A DNA stretch of 64,000 nt from Cheiracanthium punctorium (lineage: Eukaryota; Arthropoda; Arachnida; Araneae; Cheiracanthiidae). Shown here piece by piece: positions 21,711 to 32,617 of this stretch. The position numbers were made by a program, and so were the translations under genes. The stretch spans positions 124,001 through 188,000 of the forward strand of contig JAWZYV010012246.1 of NCBI GenBank assembly GCA_038373885.1, read 5' to 3'. The number at the start of each line of letters is the position of its first letter. The stretch's first letter is position 1. The notes below the pieces were generated by a model, which was not told the DNA's origin, did no database searches, and was given only the letters and a program-made list of their open reading frames with translations.

Positions 21711-22177
21711 TGTTACGAATTTCTGGGTCTTTCTGGCCTTTAGCGGTTAAATATCGTTTAAAATTCGTATTCTACGTCTCAAATATTGCATTTAATTAAA
21801 TTTTGCATTTTGTTCATAAAAATCGGTTAACTAGAACGGGAGATATGCAGTTTTGGATTTCCCCAGTCCTTAACATAAAGTTTTCTCGAAATCTCGAGAA
21901 ATATCGGTGCTAGAGCTTAGCTGACTTCACTTTTGGGAACTTAGTACTTTTGGCCCCAAATTCGGCGATATTTCGCCACCTAAAAAGTCGTCAAGCTTGG
22001 TGAGATTTCGGATATTTGGCGCGATTTTTCCAATGGGGTCTGTAATGCTTGTTTTCCTGCAGTAGTATTATGCAATAGCCTTGTATTTCTCATTAATATT
22101 TCTATGACGTAATCAAAACGCGATTGTTCGGGGGTCTTTCTAGATATCCAGATTTTTCTGGAATGTACGACGGAGGG

Positions 22178-22210
22178 TATAAAAGGCAGCGAGACAGCGG
22201 AATTCCAGTT
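22178..22210 (+). promoter_or_regulatory. Core promoter of the solo LTR
   Basis: TATAAAAGG at 22178-22186 is followed 29 bases later by TTCCAGTTAG, an initiator-like site near 22207. Spacing and order are those of a TATA plus initiator promoter. Confidence 0.6.
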
Positions 22211-22352
22211 AGTCTGCTGTCGAATGCCATCAGAAGCAGATGTCATTCTGCTGAGAGCATCAGTCTCTGTATTGGTGTGTATAGAGGCAATATTTTGCTC
22301 GTTTCGAGAAGCTTGTTTTTGAATGCTGTGTGTGAATTCTTCTTTGCTGAAT

Positions 22353-22586
22353 GCCTCACCATGGCATGGTTATGCCACTGAAAATGGTAGATGGCCGATG
22401 TGTGAAGGTCCCGGGTTCGGGTCCCATCGCGCGGCTGTCGATCTAACGGTCTGGAGTTTTGGTAGGTTTTCTCCAGATGCAACGTGAATACGCGTTAGAA
22501 CCCCTTAGAAAGTCCTCCTGCCAAGGCACCCCTCCACTTGACAGATCGCCCAAGTGTAGCGTTGCCATAATCACACACAACCACAA
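22353..22586 (+). repeat. tRNA-derived SINE inside the solo LTR
   Basis: Starts GCCTCACCATGGCATGG, with an A-box-like ATGGCATGGTTATGCCAC and a B box GGTTCGGGTCCC at about 22413. It is followed by the family tail (TTTTCTCCAGATGCAACG, then CCACTTGACAGATCGCCC) and ends in a CA-rich tract without poly-A. A perfect 12-bp duplication TCTTTGCTGAAT flanks it (22341-22352, 22587-22598), proving insertion by target-primed retroposition into the LTR. Confidence 0.93.
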
Positions 22587-22883
22587 TCTTTGCTGAATAC
22601 TGAGGGACTGTTTATGTTAACCCTTGTGAATTTCTACTGAATTTTGGCCAGCGCAAACAATTTTGTTGTGTGAGAAATTCGTGAAAGCTTCTGTACCAAG
22701 CGGAGTGCAAGTTACAGGCTGTTTGTGCTGTGAATTTTGTACAGCAGATTGTTCGACGAAGTTCTAGAAGAAATAAAATTTGCGTTCGATCCTGACAAGT
22801 GGACTATTTACTAGAACTTTTTACATACACAGGACTTTTAAACGATGAATCCGAGAATTGAGCAGTGTTTTCTGCAACAGTAT

Positions 22884-24126
22884 GTTTTGAACTCTTTAAA
22901 AGATCAGGTAGCAGAAGCTGTTTCTTAGAGAGAGCAGCCGAGAGAGTTTTTTTTTTCTTTGTACACATTTAAACTACACTTTTAAACTATTGGTTAAAAT
23001 AAATGATTGTCATCAATGATAAAATGTTTCCGACAACGGACGAAAAAAAGAAACACGAATTTAGAACCGGTGAAACCCTAATTCAATTCCACTAGACTAT
23101 GCAGATGCGGTAAAGTTTGCATTTGCAGTTAAACTCTTCGGATTAAATGAACTGCATTGTTCTGTGAAAATAGAGTCTCTCTCCAATTGACTGGAATTAA
23201 TCGGGTCGTTTCTTTTGTTTGGAGTTTGATTAGTTTAATTGGGAAATGTTATACGAGTGTTTCCGATAAAAATTGCTGAGTAATTCAACTCAAAATTAAA
23301 CTTAAAAAACAAGAAAGGCAAGTCATTTCATGTGCTTCGAAAATGAAGCGCTTTCCAAAACAAATGTCTCGTTTGAAGAGTTGAATGAATAAAGCAAGTA
23401 AGGCAATGCCACTGAAGCATTTCGTTGAACGTTCAGCTCAGTATATGGGAATGCTTTTGCATGACTTATATAAAATAGCCGTAAATGCTCACAATCGTCT
23501 ATGGGATTTTCTTAAAAAACTGAAATCTTTAAAATCACATTTAAATGGTCCGGCAATTCACGTATATTTAAGAAAGCTAGAAAGCGCATTGTACAAACAC
23601 ACATATCGAACCCATAAAATTAGTTTATCTGTCTCAGAAATATGTGTATAAGAAAAATAGGAATTCACACCTATAAAATCAGACAGATACAGCAGAACTC
23701 CAGTAATCTATCACCTTTGGGACTGGGGTATGGTCAGAATCCTATAAAGGACGGATTATTAAATAATACACAAAAAATGAGGATTTACAGCAAATTAAAC
23801 AATCTCTGAACTCAAAACTGCCTGCATGTATTGTTCACTACAGTTTAAACGTTCCAATAAACTGCACAAAAGATCAATACTGCATGTATTGATTATACAT
23901 ATGTACGTAATGGAAAAATTGAAGGTAGCCTAAAGTAAAAAACCAGAAAAAAATAATGCCGGCTTGAGCATGGCCGGACCAACGGGAGTGCGGATAAGAG
24001 GTGCTCTACTGTAATGTCCAATATATTTATTTAACCGAGATCGTGAATTACACTCGATTTGCGGTACAGGGAAGGGCCGAATAGTTCAGTCTTAATCGGT
24101 GTCCAGGCGGCAAGTGCAGCCTTTCC
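22884..24126. other. AT-rich non-coding stretch
   Basis: No gene or complete element seen. The open stretch at 23385-23651 has no recognisable similarity and no splice context. Confidence 0.45.
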
Positions 24127-24225
24127 CTACACTGCAAAAAAAGTCTGTAAAACGTACAGAAATTACTCGCATTATTTACAGAATAAGTCTGTTCGTAAGA
24201 AAAAACAGTTTTTTTCTGTTTTATC
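24127..24225 (+). repeat. CACTGCAAAAAAAGTCTG element end
   Basis: CACTGCAAAAAAAGTCTGTA followed by repeated ACAG/CTGT dyads matches, in inverse orientation, the right boundary of the minisatellite block at 33270-33300 (CAGACTTTTTTTTGCAGTG). Both seem to be termini of the same repeat family. The opposite end here is not seen. Confidence 0.5.
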
Positions 24226-25252
24226 TTCACCCGCGCATGCGTACTAGACGAAGACGTCATTGCTCAACCTTGAGGTTCATTTCGCCTCCGGCGCAATTAA
24301 AACGGCAAGGCATTGTACTACGTGTCGTTAGCTGGAGCTGGAGAAAAGCGACGGTATATTTAGTTACAACTGCATACGTAGGTTCAGCTGAGTGTTTGAT
24401 GTTATGTACGGATTTTGTTCCGCGTTGGCGTAACACGGCTCGTTTGGACTTAGAACATTTTTAAGTACTTTAGTGTTTGTCGATAATGTTGACGCCACGT
24501 AATTAATTAGATTAATTAATTGACACAATTAATGTTAAATCAATAAGTAATTAGCAAGATATAAAGCAATAAGCTAATTAATTAGATTGATTACTATTAA
24601 TTAATTGTTAATACAGTAATATTTAACTGGGAGGGAAACCCCCACCACAAGAATAAAAGGAGTTACATGAAAAAATGTAAGAATTCTTATTTTATTTCCA
24701 TAAAATGGACATTTAAAATGGCATTTACTCTCATTGTAAGCAACAATATCGGCCTTCTTTCGTAAAAAGTGGCATGTAACATTGAAGGGAGGGGGAAAAT
24801 GGTTTCTTTTGTAGAAAATATTTCCAAAAAGGTTGAATTCTTTTTTTTTGGGGGGGGGCAGTTACACCTCCGTCTTCCCTTTTAATCCGTCCTTGGCGTT
24901 GAATGGTGGGAAATAGAACAGTTATGGAACTTGATTGTGAATTCGAGAGTTTTTACCTACAAAAAGAAACGAAAAAAAATCACCTGTGAATTTTGATATA
25001 TTTATTTTAGACTTGCGGGTGAGGGGGGGGGGACTTTTATGAGTAAAACTACGCATCGAAAACAATGAACCAACCAGATAAATCGGCATAATGATTTTAA
25101 GCAGTGCAGGGCATCACTTGATCTGACGTCATACTATGACGTCACCTTAGCGACTCTTTCTTCAGCTACTTGCGATTTATGTGCAAAATTTTCTGGCAAC
25201 ACTGATCGCAGGTGACGCTCTGGGTCGGCTAACGAACGACACGTACCGTTCA
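24226..25252. other. Non-coding, TAATTA-rich and G-rich patches
   Basis: 24500-24615 is rich in TAATTAAT words. G-runs at 24781-24790, 24850-24858 and 25023-25032, with CTTTTAATCCGTCCTTGG at 24879, look like ends of hAT-type MITEs, but pairs cannot be assigned. Confidence 0.4.
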
Positions 25253-25497
25253 TCTCACCATGGCACAGCGTTTATGTCACTGGAAATAGTAGACGGGCGA
25301 AGTGTGAAAGTCCCAGGTTCGGGTCCCATCCCGCGTCCGTCGACCGTTAACCGTTCAGAGTTTTCCGTGGTTTTCTCCGGAAGTTAGCGTAAATACGGAT
25401 TAGGACCCCTTCGAAAGACCCCCACGGAGGGCTCCCCTCTTTCAAGGAAACCTCCCCAAAGCTCACTCACCAAATGGAACGAATTTCACACAATCTC
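25253..25497 (+). repeat. tRNA-derived SINE
   Basis: TCTCACCATGGCACAGCG carries an A box (TGGCACAGCG); the B box GGTTCGGGTCCC is at about 25316. The tail has GTTTTCCGTGGTTTTCTCC and GACCCCCACGGAGGGCTCC, then AAGGAAACCTCCCCAAAGC, which also appears inverted at 27470. Target duplication unclear. Confidence 0.85.
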
Positions 25498-25979
25498 AAG
25501 TACACACTAAAAGGAACGTACTGTGTGAAAATTAGCTGCTATCTCCTCATAGAACTTGAGAAATTAAAGGTTAAAAATTAGTTAAAATCGCACCAATTGT
25601 ACCCTTTAGCTAGTATTTGGCGACAGGGATAAGTTGAAACGCTCACGCGAGTACGTACTCGAAATATTTATAAATCAGTGTTTGCTATACCGTGTTATAT
25701 TTCAACGTACTGGGTTTTTAAGTAGCTTAATCTCGTTTTCTACTCGTTAAACTGAAGTCCTATAATATTTTTATTTTAGTTCTGAAAGTCCCTGAAGAAA
25801 GTAATTTCTTTTTATTTGTATTAACACATTGCAAGCTGCAAATTCAGTTTACGCATAAGTGAGGCATTTATTTTAATTCTATTCTTTTTATCCACATGAT
25901 GATACTATGGAGCAAATATACTTAATGTTGTTTTTATGCTTTACGCGGAAGTTTCTTCGAAAAATATGACATTGTCTCC

Positions 25980-26920
25980 ATGCACAGACGAAGAAAAACT
26001 TTGCAAAATCAAATTGTTGAAAGCTTGCAAAATTATCAGAAAGTAAATGCAACAGATTTGGTAGCAAATGAGCAATGCTTATTACTCGATACCCCTGAAG
26101 ATCCTATATTTTCTAGTTTAGAAAACGAAAGCATTGACTTCATGTCCAGTGAGGACATCATGCAAAATAAGCAATGTATTTCTTGAAAAGATAAGGAGAC
26201 TGCAGTAAAATACTGGCGGGATACAATAGTGGCAAAATCCCGCAGTTTACAGAGTGTTCAAAATTATTTTAAATTTGTTACAAATAAAAGGCAGTTATAT
26301 CTGTGGGAAAAGCAAATTCAGAAGAATGGCGATTATAAATATAAACTAAATCAAATTAAAAAATATACGTTTTAACACTTCTAACACGCAAGAAAATTAC
26401 AGAAAAATGTACATGATTGTGATTTACAAACTTGGGCTTCAGAAAAGGCATTCGAATTAGGACTGAAATTCCGCGCATCTAAAGGATGGCAGTACAGATT
26501 TTTAAAAAAGAATAAGATTGTGAGCAGGAAAGTTACAAAATTTGTTTTGCTGAAAAACTCTTGGTCAAAGGAAATCATTAAGAAATTAACGCAGGCGTTC
26601 GTAAACAATGTAAATGTCTTTATAAAGGATTCATTGTTAAAAGACGATCAAATTTTTATGCTGATCAGTCAGGTTTTAATTTAGAAATCCTTCTAGACGA
26701 ACCCTTCAAGACGGAACATAGAGGATCGAAGCAAGTAGAAAGTGAGATTCAATCACAAAATGCTGTGACACATTCCTACACTACAATGCCGATTTTAAGT
26801 AAAAACAATAGATTGTTATAGCCATTACATATTGAACATCCCGAAAAAACTGAAGAATTCGGAAAAAATTAAGTGCAGCAGTTTTCTGACATTGTGTTAA
26901 TGAAACAACTTAATAATATA
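25980..26920 (+). pseudogene. Tigger/pogo-type transposase relic, N-terminal two-thirds
   Basis: Reading across several frames, KRQLYLWEKQIQKNGDYKYK (about 26290) is followed after frameshifts by a CENP-B-type DNA-binding domain (DLQTWASEKAFELGL, FRASKGWQYRFLKKNKIVSR, about 26420-26530). Then comes the start of the DDE domain: DQIF near 26650, where relatives have a DQSGFNLE motif, here frameshifted, and AVTHSYTTMPILSKNNRLL near 26765. The order is that of Tigger/Jerky-like transposases of the pogo group. Many stops and shifts make it inert. The hAT-type MITE at 26928 follows immediately and may have truncated it. No TIRs were identified. Confidence 0.8.
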
Positions 26921-26927
26921 TTTCTTT

Positions 26928-27184
26928 CAGGGTGAAATCAAAGGGGTGGGGGAGGGAATTATAGGGTGAACCCCTCCCCTCCAAAAAAATTAACTTACAA
27001 TTTTTTAAAATTATTTTTTTAATACCATTGTTCATTTCAATTCCTATTTCGCTAAGAAGCTAAACTTCTTATAAAAGCTACGTTTAACCTCCTATGCATG
27101 CATAGATTTTATGTTTAAAAAATATTTTTGGCCAATTTCCTCCATCCTCCCCCCCTCTCCAAAACGGAACCAGTTACCGGCCTG
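26928..27184. mobile_element. 257-bp hAT-type MITE
   Basis: Left end CAGGGTGAAATC followed by GGGGTGGGGGAGGG; right end read inverted CAGGCCGGTAACTGG followed by a G-rich run. An 8-bp flank ATTTCTTT (26920-26927) versus ATTTTTTT (27185-27192) matches 7 of 8. Confidence 0.7.
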
Positions 27185-27429
27185 ATTTTTTTCCCACCAT
27201 GTATTCTGCGTGCAGTGAATCATTGCTGTAGATGAATCCTGACCTGTGCTTACTTAAAATGCTTATTAAATAAGCATCTTTTTGTAAAAGCATTTATAAA
27301 AGAAAATAGAAAGCGCCGAGTAGCGATAGAGGCTCTATTCTGCCGGCTCATACTCCTTTTTTATTAATTAATTTTAGCTTTAATTTAGGAAATAGCAACT
27401 AGTTTTTACACATTAGGTTTCTTTAAGTG

Positions 27430-27605
27430 TGTACTTATGACTGGATTAAATTCGTTACGTTGAGTGAGCTTCGGGGAGGTTTCCTTGTTTGTGTTGTCCT
27501 TCTGACGAGGATTTATAAGCGGGCTTCGAGCCAACCACTCGAATCCGATATACTTGTTCACGACAACTACATATCGCAATTGTTCTTGGTTTTGGGGGAA
27601 ATGAG
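27430..27605 (-). repeat. Dispersed repeat B
   Basis: On the minus strand AAGTATATCGGATTCGAGTG is followed by TTGGCTCGAAGCCCGC and TTATAAATCCTCG. Nearly the same text occurs on the plus strand at 29800-29865 and partly at 57989-58016. Its far end (AAGGAAACCTCCCCGAAGC) is shared with the tail of the SINE at 25253. GGCTCGAAGCCC resembles a B box, so a second SINE type is possible. Confidence 0.55.
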
Positions 27606-27942
27606 CAATAGCAACTTCATGTAACAAGTTAAGTACTACTCATAAACTGTTTCTCATAAGTTATTTCCTTTTTATAGTGTTTGTTTATATTCATTGCACT
27701 TGCTAATTGGTCCTAGAACTGTAGTTAGCATTTCTTATTATATAGTTATGGATATGTTAAATATTTTGGAATGAGTGTTTTTGTTCGCAATCATTTTGTT
27801 TGCAGTGCTCCAGTAAGTGAAAGAATATCGCTGAACTTAAACATCCTGGCACTGTGATAAATATATTGTTTATTTTCAGTGTTTGTACTTGAATAGTCGT
27901 CTAACACCGAACAATTTATGATGTTTTTAGTGTGTATGTGTG

Positions 27943-28114
27943 CAGGCGCATAGCCAGGAAAATTTTTCGGGTGGGGGATATGCGCCTGGAAAATTTTTCG
28001 GGGAGGGGGATATGAACTGATATGTGTATAAATAGACGGAATTTCATCACTAATCCAAAAATTTCGGGGGGGGGGAATATATCCCGATATCCCACCCCCC
28101 TGGCTACGCCCCTG
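27943..28114. mobile_element. 172-bp hAT-type MITE
   Basis: Left CAGGCGCATAGCCAGG and right (inverted) CAGGGGCGTAGCCAGG. Flanks TATGTGTG (27935-27942) and CATGTGTG (28115-28122) match 7 of 8. The left end contains a duplicated stretch (GAAAATTTTTCGGG twice, 27959 and 27989). Confidence 0.85.
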
Positions 28115-28122
28115 CATGTGTG

Positions 28123-29026
28123 CTCGGGGGGATTTCACATCAAATATAATATTATACACTTCCCAGACTTATAAATTTCTATCTTCTATACTTACAATAA
28201 GAATTCTGATTTTCTAGGAGTATCTTAAAGTTTCCTTACGCGTAAGTGCCTTCAATAATTTAAATCAATGGATATATCTCAATCAAGTTTATGAGGTAAA
28301 CCAAATTAAATAAATGATATATTTCACCTTTTAACATATAAAAGAACAGAAGAATTGTATCTACAAATTATTTATAATTTCCTTGTAATATTTGTTATGT
28401 AGTTTTAAATTTGTACACACTTTGCAATTCTTTTTGCATATTGCATTACTATTATTTCTTAATCCTAGTAAAAATGAATCAAAGAAGCATACTTATACAC
28501 TTTTTTTCAAAGTTAATGAAACACTTTTAACTACCATTTTGTAAACATATAAATAAATCAAACCACATAGCAATATTTTAAAAAGTGTGAAATTTATATG
28601 TATATAGCATATAACTGTTTTTTTTTATTAATACACAACTGGTAATTAAAATAGCAACATCAAGAAGGTGACATGCTAAACACAGTGCAGCAATTTTAAT
28701 GTCGAGTAGTATATTTTATCAAATAAATATTTCTAGCTTCATAACATTGTGATTTTCTTTTTTCTACAAATTATGTCATTATCAAAAACAATAATCATTT
28801 CTTCAGTTTAAAGTAATTTTCATTGTATGAGATAACAGCTAGATTTGATTTGAAGTAGTTTTACAGTGGGAATTTTCTAGTTTTTTGTATATTCAGGGTA
28901 GACTTGGAATTCAGGGATTTGGGAAATTTTATTTCTGGAAAAAACAGGGAATTCTGCAAAAAATATCTTCTAAATCAGGTAGATTTAAAACTCTTTACAA
29001 TGTTTATCGTCATTTGATGCAGAATA
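28123..29026. other. AT-rich stretch, nothing firm
   Basis: No recognisable gene. At 28212-28259 TTTTCTAG, 24 bases, then GTAAGT resembles a micro-exon, but without other support I do not call it. Confidence 0.4.
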
Positions 29027-29190
29027 CCGTGTTTTATCGCGTAATAGTCGCACCCCCGTTTTGAAGCTGAAAAAATAACTCTTTAGAGTTACAATATTAT
29101 ATAGTAGATTTTACCCGCATAATAGTCGCACCTGGACTTTCAACATGAAAAATTGGCAAAAAAGTGCGACTATTACGTGAGTAAACATGG
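29027..29190. mobile_element. 164-bp Tc1/mariner-type MITE
   Basis: Left CCGTGTTTTATCGCGTAATA and right (inverted) CCATGTTTACTCACGTAATA, both continuing GTCGCAC. Flanking TA at 29025-29026 and 29191-29192. An internal second copy of CGCATAATAGTCGCACC lies near 29115. Its plan resembles the MITE at 9023. Confidence 0.82.
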
Positions 29191-29515
29191 TAGTTTTGGC
29201 TTCTGGTGATCGGAACAGCTTTAGTATTTGCCATTATTGGCAGTCTTTGTCATAACTTTGTGAAATTTTCAATGGCATTAATATTTTATTTAAATATTAT
29301 GTATTCATTTCTTAAATTCTCAAACAGGGATGTATAGATTTTTTTATAATTCTTATTTACTATATTTTAAGTTAACATTTACTCTGTGAGGGGGGTTCCA
29401 CCCCCTCAAACCCCGTTTCTTTCTTTTAAATAAATGCAATTTCAGTTTACTAACAACCATAGTCAGATAAAAGAAAAAGCTATCTGCGCACATAATCCAA
29501 AACTATCTGCAAAGT

Positions 29516-29698
29516 CATAGGACGTATTTAAGGAGGAGAGGGGGAGAGGCGGGGGGTCCTGGGGGTTCGGACACTCCCCCCCCCTCCCTGAAATTTTGAT
29601 TTTTGTCACTATAATGATAGTCTTTTTGTGAAAAATTCTGCCTTTTTTACGGTTTGGACACCCCCCCTCTCCCAAAATGTTTCTTGAATACGTGCCTG
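29516..29698. mobile_element. G/C-rich hAT-like MITE
   Basis: Left CATAGGACGTATTTAAGGAG and right (inverted) CAGGCACGTATTCAAGAAAC are TIR-like; both run into G-rich blocks. No matching 8-bp flank is visible, so it is less certain than its neighbours. Confidence 0.5.
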
Positions 29699-29789
29699 CT
29701 CGTGATAACTGAATACATATTGTGTATATGAACTTGTGTATATGCATTCGAAGCACACATCTGTGCAACCCGCTTGCACTATAGTGACT

Positions 29790-29883
29790 AGCTGCTGCTG
29801 TTGTGAACATGTATATCGGATTTGTGTGATTGGCTCGAAGTCCACTTGTAAATCCTCGTCCGAATGACAAAACAAGGGAGTTA
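29790..29883 (+). repeat. Dispersed repeat B, second copy
   Basis: GTTGTGAACATGTATATCGG then TTGGCTCGAAGTCCAC and TTGTAAATCCTCG match the minus-strand copy at 27430-27605. It abuts the SINE at 29884. Confidence 0.6.
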
Positions 29884-30050
29884 CCCTCAGTGGGGGTCTT
29901 TGTAAGGGGTCCTAACCTGTATTTACCCTAAGTTTCGGAGAAACACCGAACGGTTAGGTCGCCGGATGTGCGATGGAACCCGAACCCGGGACCTTCACAC
30001 TTCGGCCGTCTACCATTTTCAGTGATATAACCACTGTGCCATGGTGAGGC
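29884..30050 (-). repeat. tRNA-derived SINE
   Basis: On the minus strand: GCCTCACCATGGCACAGTGG (A box TGGCACAGTGG), then B box GGTTCGGGTTCC and the usual GTTTCTCCGAAACTTAGG tail ending CCCCCACTGAGG. It is the best-preserved A box of the family in this window. The 3' tail appears short. Confidence 0.85.
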
Positions 30051-30577
30051 TTTGTGCAAGATAAATTGTTTATTTATTTTAATACCATTTCATATCAGTG
30101 ACTAGTTATAAAAGTATTTTTTAAATATTTTGCTTATTATACAGTCTGATCATCAACGTTTTAAATTTCAAAATCTCGAATCATAAGTGTAGTCAGTGGC
30201 CAATATCCTGAATCAGGAACACTAAACATAAATAGCAATTTTTTATTCAATACTTTTCGAAGTTGAAATATGTAAGAAAGAAATTAAAAATTAGCGCAGA
30301 TCTGATCGCTCTGTAAGCAGTTCTTTATAAAACTTTTGCATTTAAAAAGAGAGGAACGCTTAAAAATTTGAGCTTTCCGCTTTTAAAAAGTTGAAAATTT
30401 GATTCTTTTTTCTTATTCATTATTTTTTCAAAATGATTTGACGAAAATTAAGCATATTGTTAAATGTAGTAAAAATATTTTATCATGTATTTTTATTTCG
30501 AATGTTCAATAGCAATGATGCATACAGTCTTCTATTTTAAAAGAAGATGGTAATTTTGACATTTTAATTTGGAAGGG

Positions 30578-30994
30578 CAGGCCCATGGTCAGGATTTTTA
30601 TTCGGGAGGCTCAAATATTCAAATACCATAAGTTAAACATAGGAATCATGGGGTCCTACGAAAGGTGCAAGAAAGGGCCCCCCCACCCTCCGACATAGGC
30701 GCGGCATAGTGATCATTTTAAAAATACACTGGAACTTTTTGTATTTTAGTACTGAAGTGTCTGAAATACTGAAATAAGCCTTCTCTAGAATAAGGGTGTT
30801 CCCTAGAATATAAGCCTTCCCTAGAATACTGGGTGGATTGTGGTAATGGGGCCGCTTGGGTGCCCCTCTCTTGTAGAGGACGCGGGGCTGCAGAGCCTGT
30901 TTCCTTAAATCCGTCCCTGTATATAAACATACATATTTGAACTTTCGGGGGGGGTGTAGCTCCTCTAGCCTCCCCTTCCCTGGCTACGTGCTTG
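30578..30994. mobile_element. hAT-type element remnant, about 417 bp
   Basis: Left CAGGCCCATGGTCAGGATTT and right (inverted) CAAGCACGTAGCCAGGGAAG are diverged TIRs of the same type as the MITE at 27943. Flanks TGGAAGGG and TCGAGGGG match 6 of 8. Inside, TTAAATCCGTCCCTG at about 30904-30918 looks like an end of another such element. Tandem CCCTAGAATA copies lie near 30785-30830. Confidence 0.6.
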
Positions 30995-31141
30995 TCGAGG
31001 GGGAATTACGATAAGTGCTGCTGAAAAGTAAAATTATTATGCTCCTAGCTTGTGCTAACAAATTTCAGTTTATAGATGAGACAAAAGTAAAATGTGATTT
31101 TTTAAATGTGTTTAATTCACTGAAGTAATTTTTTTTTCTAG

Positions 31142-31271
31142 GTGTTTGCTTGGAATAAATCCTAACAGAGGATGCAAGAAGAATCCTGATGTGAAAAAAC
31201 GTGAGGCCGTTAATATGAAAATTCTCAATTTACTTAATAAAATGTCGCCATATGAGCTAATTGACCACTAA
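31142..31271 (+). CDS. Possible terminal coding exon of an unidentified host gene
   Basis: A good 3' splice site (polypyrimidine AATTTTTTTTTCTAG, AG at 31140-31141) opens directly into an open frame of 42 codons (CLLGINPNRGCKKNPDVKK, then NMKILNLLNKMSPYELIDH) ending at TAA 31269-31271. An AATAAA poly-A signal lies at 31328-31333, followed by T/G-rich sequence. The composition looks like real protein (charged, non-repetitive, ending in an amphipathic stretch). One base precedes the first full codon, so the upstream exon should end in the matching phase. I do not recognise the protein and found no convincing upstream exon; a chance frame in a repeat is possible. Confidence 0.4.
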
Positions 31272-31545
31272 TTATATATTAAGAAATACCCATGAATACT
31301 GAAGAGCAATCCTATAAAATTATAAACAATAAACTTTGTAAATATTCCTCTGTTTGTACTTTGTAAATACTTTATAAATACTGTATTTTTTTTCTTAAAA
31401 TAAATCTAATTTTTCACAATTTTCCTGACGTATTTCTTTTATTATTAATGGATATTACAAAAGTCTAAGCATAGATATATCATGTAAGAGTAATTTTAAA
31501 CTCCTAAAAACTATTTCTGAAAAATAAGATGCATATATGTATATA

Positions 31546-31734
31546 CATTAAAACCTCTACTAACGGTCACCTCCGAAGACTGGTCATCTCTTAAATCAGA
31601 CACTGTTAGAAGTTTACAGAATTGAATTGAGACTATTGAATTAACATTATTGTGAACCTCCAAAGAACGGTTGTCTCATAAAATGGTCATTATTTTATGG
31701 GACCAAACGCAGCTGTTTCTCAGAGGTTTCACTC
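31546..31734. mobile_element. 189-bp pogo/Tc1-type MITE
   Basis: Left CATTAAAACCTCT and right (inverted) GAGTGAAACCTCT form TIRs; internal text on both sides has GGTCA and GGTTGTC blocks (AACGGTCACCTCC, AACCTCCAAAGAACGG). TA flanks at 31544-31545 and 31735-31736. The terminus resembles Tigger ends. Confidence 0.7.
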
Positions 31735-31736
31735 TA

Positions 31737-32617
31737 TATATGTAGTATTTACTTGAACGACGCCATCACTACATTAATCAATAGTTTAGAAGCAAAGATA
31801 TATATTATTTTAACTACAATGACGCGCTACAATCACCTAAAAAATAAACCTTACAGTAAATACTTCCACTAACTTCATTTTCTACAAATACCCCAACCAT
31901 TTATTTTGGGACAATTGAAATGACAAACTGATACGCTTCCATCCCCATGAACATAGAAATTAATGGATACTTGATGGATAATATCAAGAAATAATTTCGA
32001 AAGCATTCAAAAATAAAATTTAAATTTTATGCTTGGAACATCTACACTACCACCCCTGATCCATTGATTTGTGTATAAATTTTTGTGCTTTGAAATGCAT
32101 TGATTCATTTGAAATCAGCTTCTTTGATTACTGTTTTACTTGATTGATAACAATCGTTCTTATAAATCTTTCTTTTTTCAACACTAATATTTTATTTTGT
32201 ACAGTTACTTAATTTTAAAGTATGCCCTTGGATGGAATTGATTGAAAATAATTAATGTCACCTATGATTTCAAAACATACTCAAGAATTTATTTTCATTA
32301 ACATTTCGTAGGAGAATTTTTTTACCACTTAACAGGGCCAAGGTCGTCGAAAGAAGCTAGTATATGATAAAATTACTGAATTTTTTAAGTAATTGTAAGT
32401 AAGTAAATATTTTAAGTAATCGTAAGTAAGGTATTGAATTATTAAAAACAAAAGAAAGTTGTTATAAATACAAAATATATTTCATAAATAAACTGGTTTT
32501 TTCTGTAAATTCTTTAAATCAAGCTGTAAAAAAATGGTTAAAGTCTGCTACATTGACAGAAATATACTGTCGACAAAACACGGTGAATCTGGAAAAATTA
32601 CAGATTTCTGTAAATTA
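31737..32617. other. AT-rich non-coding stretch
   Basis: No gene seen. A short direct repeat TTAAGTAATTGTAAGTAAG / TTAAGTAATCGTAAGTAAG occurs at 32384 and 32413. Confidence 0.45.

Larger units (their letters stand above)
21711..22879 (+). mobile_element. Full-length solo LTR of a related gypsy family, with nested SINE
   Basis: It starts TGTTACGAATTTCTGG and ends TTTTCTGCAACA, matching the ends of the LTR at 20009-20933 but on the opposite strand and well diverged. Shared internal blocks are TTGGCGCGATTTTTCCAATG, ATGACGTAATCAAAACGCG, and ATCCTGACAAGTGGAC with TTACTAGAACTTTTTA. The flanks are GTAT (21707-21710) and GTAT (22880-22883), a 4-bp target duplication. Without the nested SINE and its extra 12-bp repeat it is about 923 bp, essentially the 925 bp of the other LTR. 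No internal retroviral sequence is attached, so it is a solo LTR left by LTR-LTR recombination. Confidence 0.88.

Noticed and set aside
28212..28259. Possible 24-base micro-exon (TTTTCTAG ... GTAAGT)
   Set aside because: Only the two short splice words support it, which occur often by chance in AT-rich DNA.
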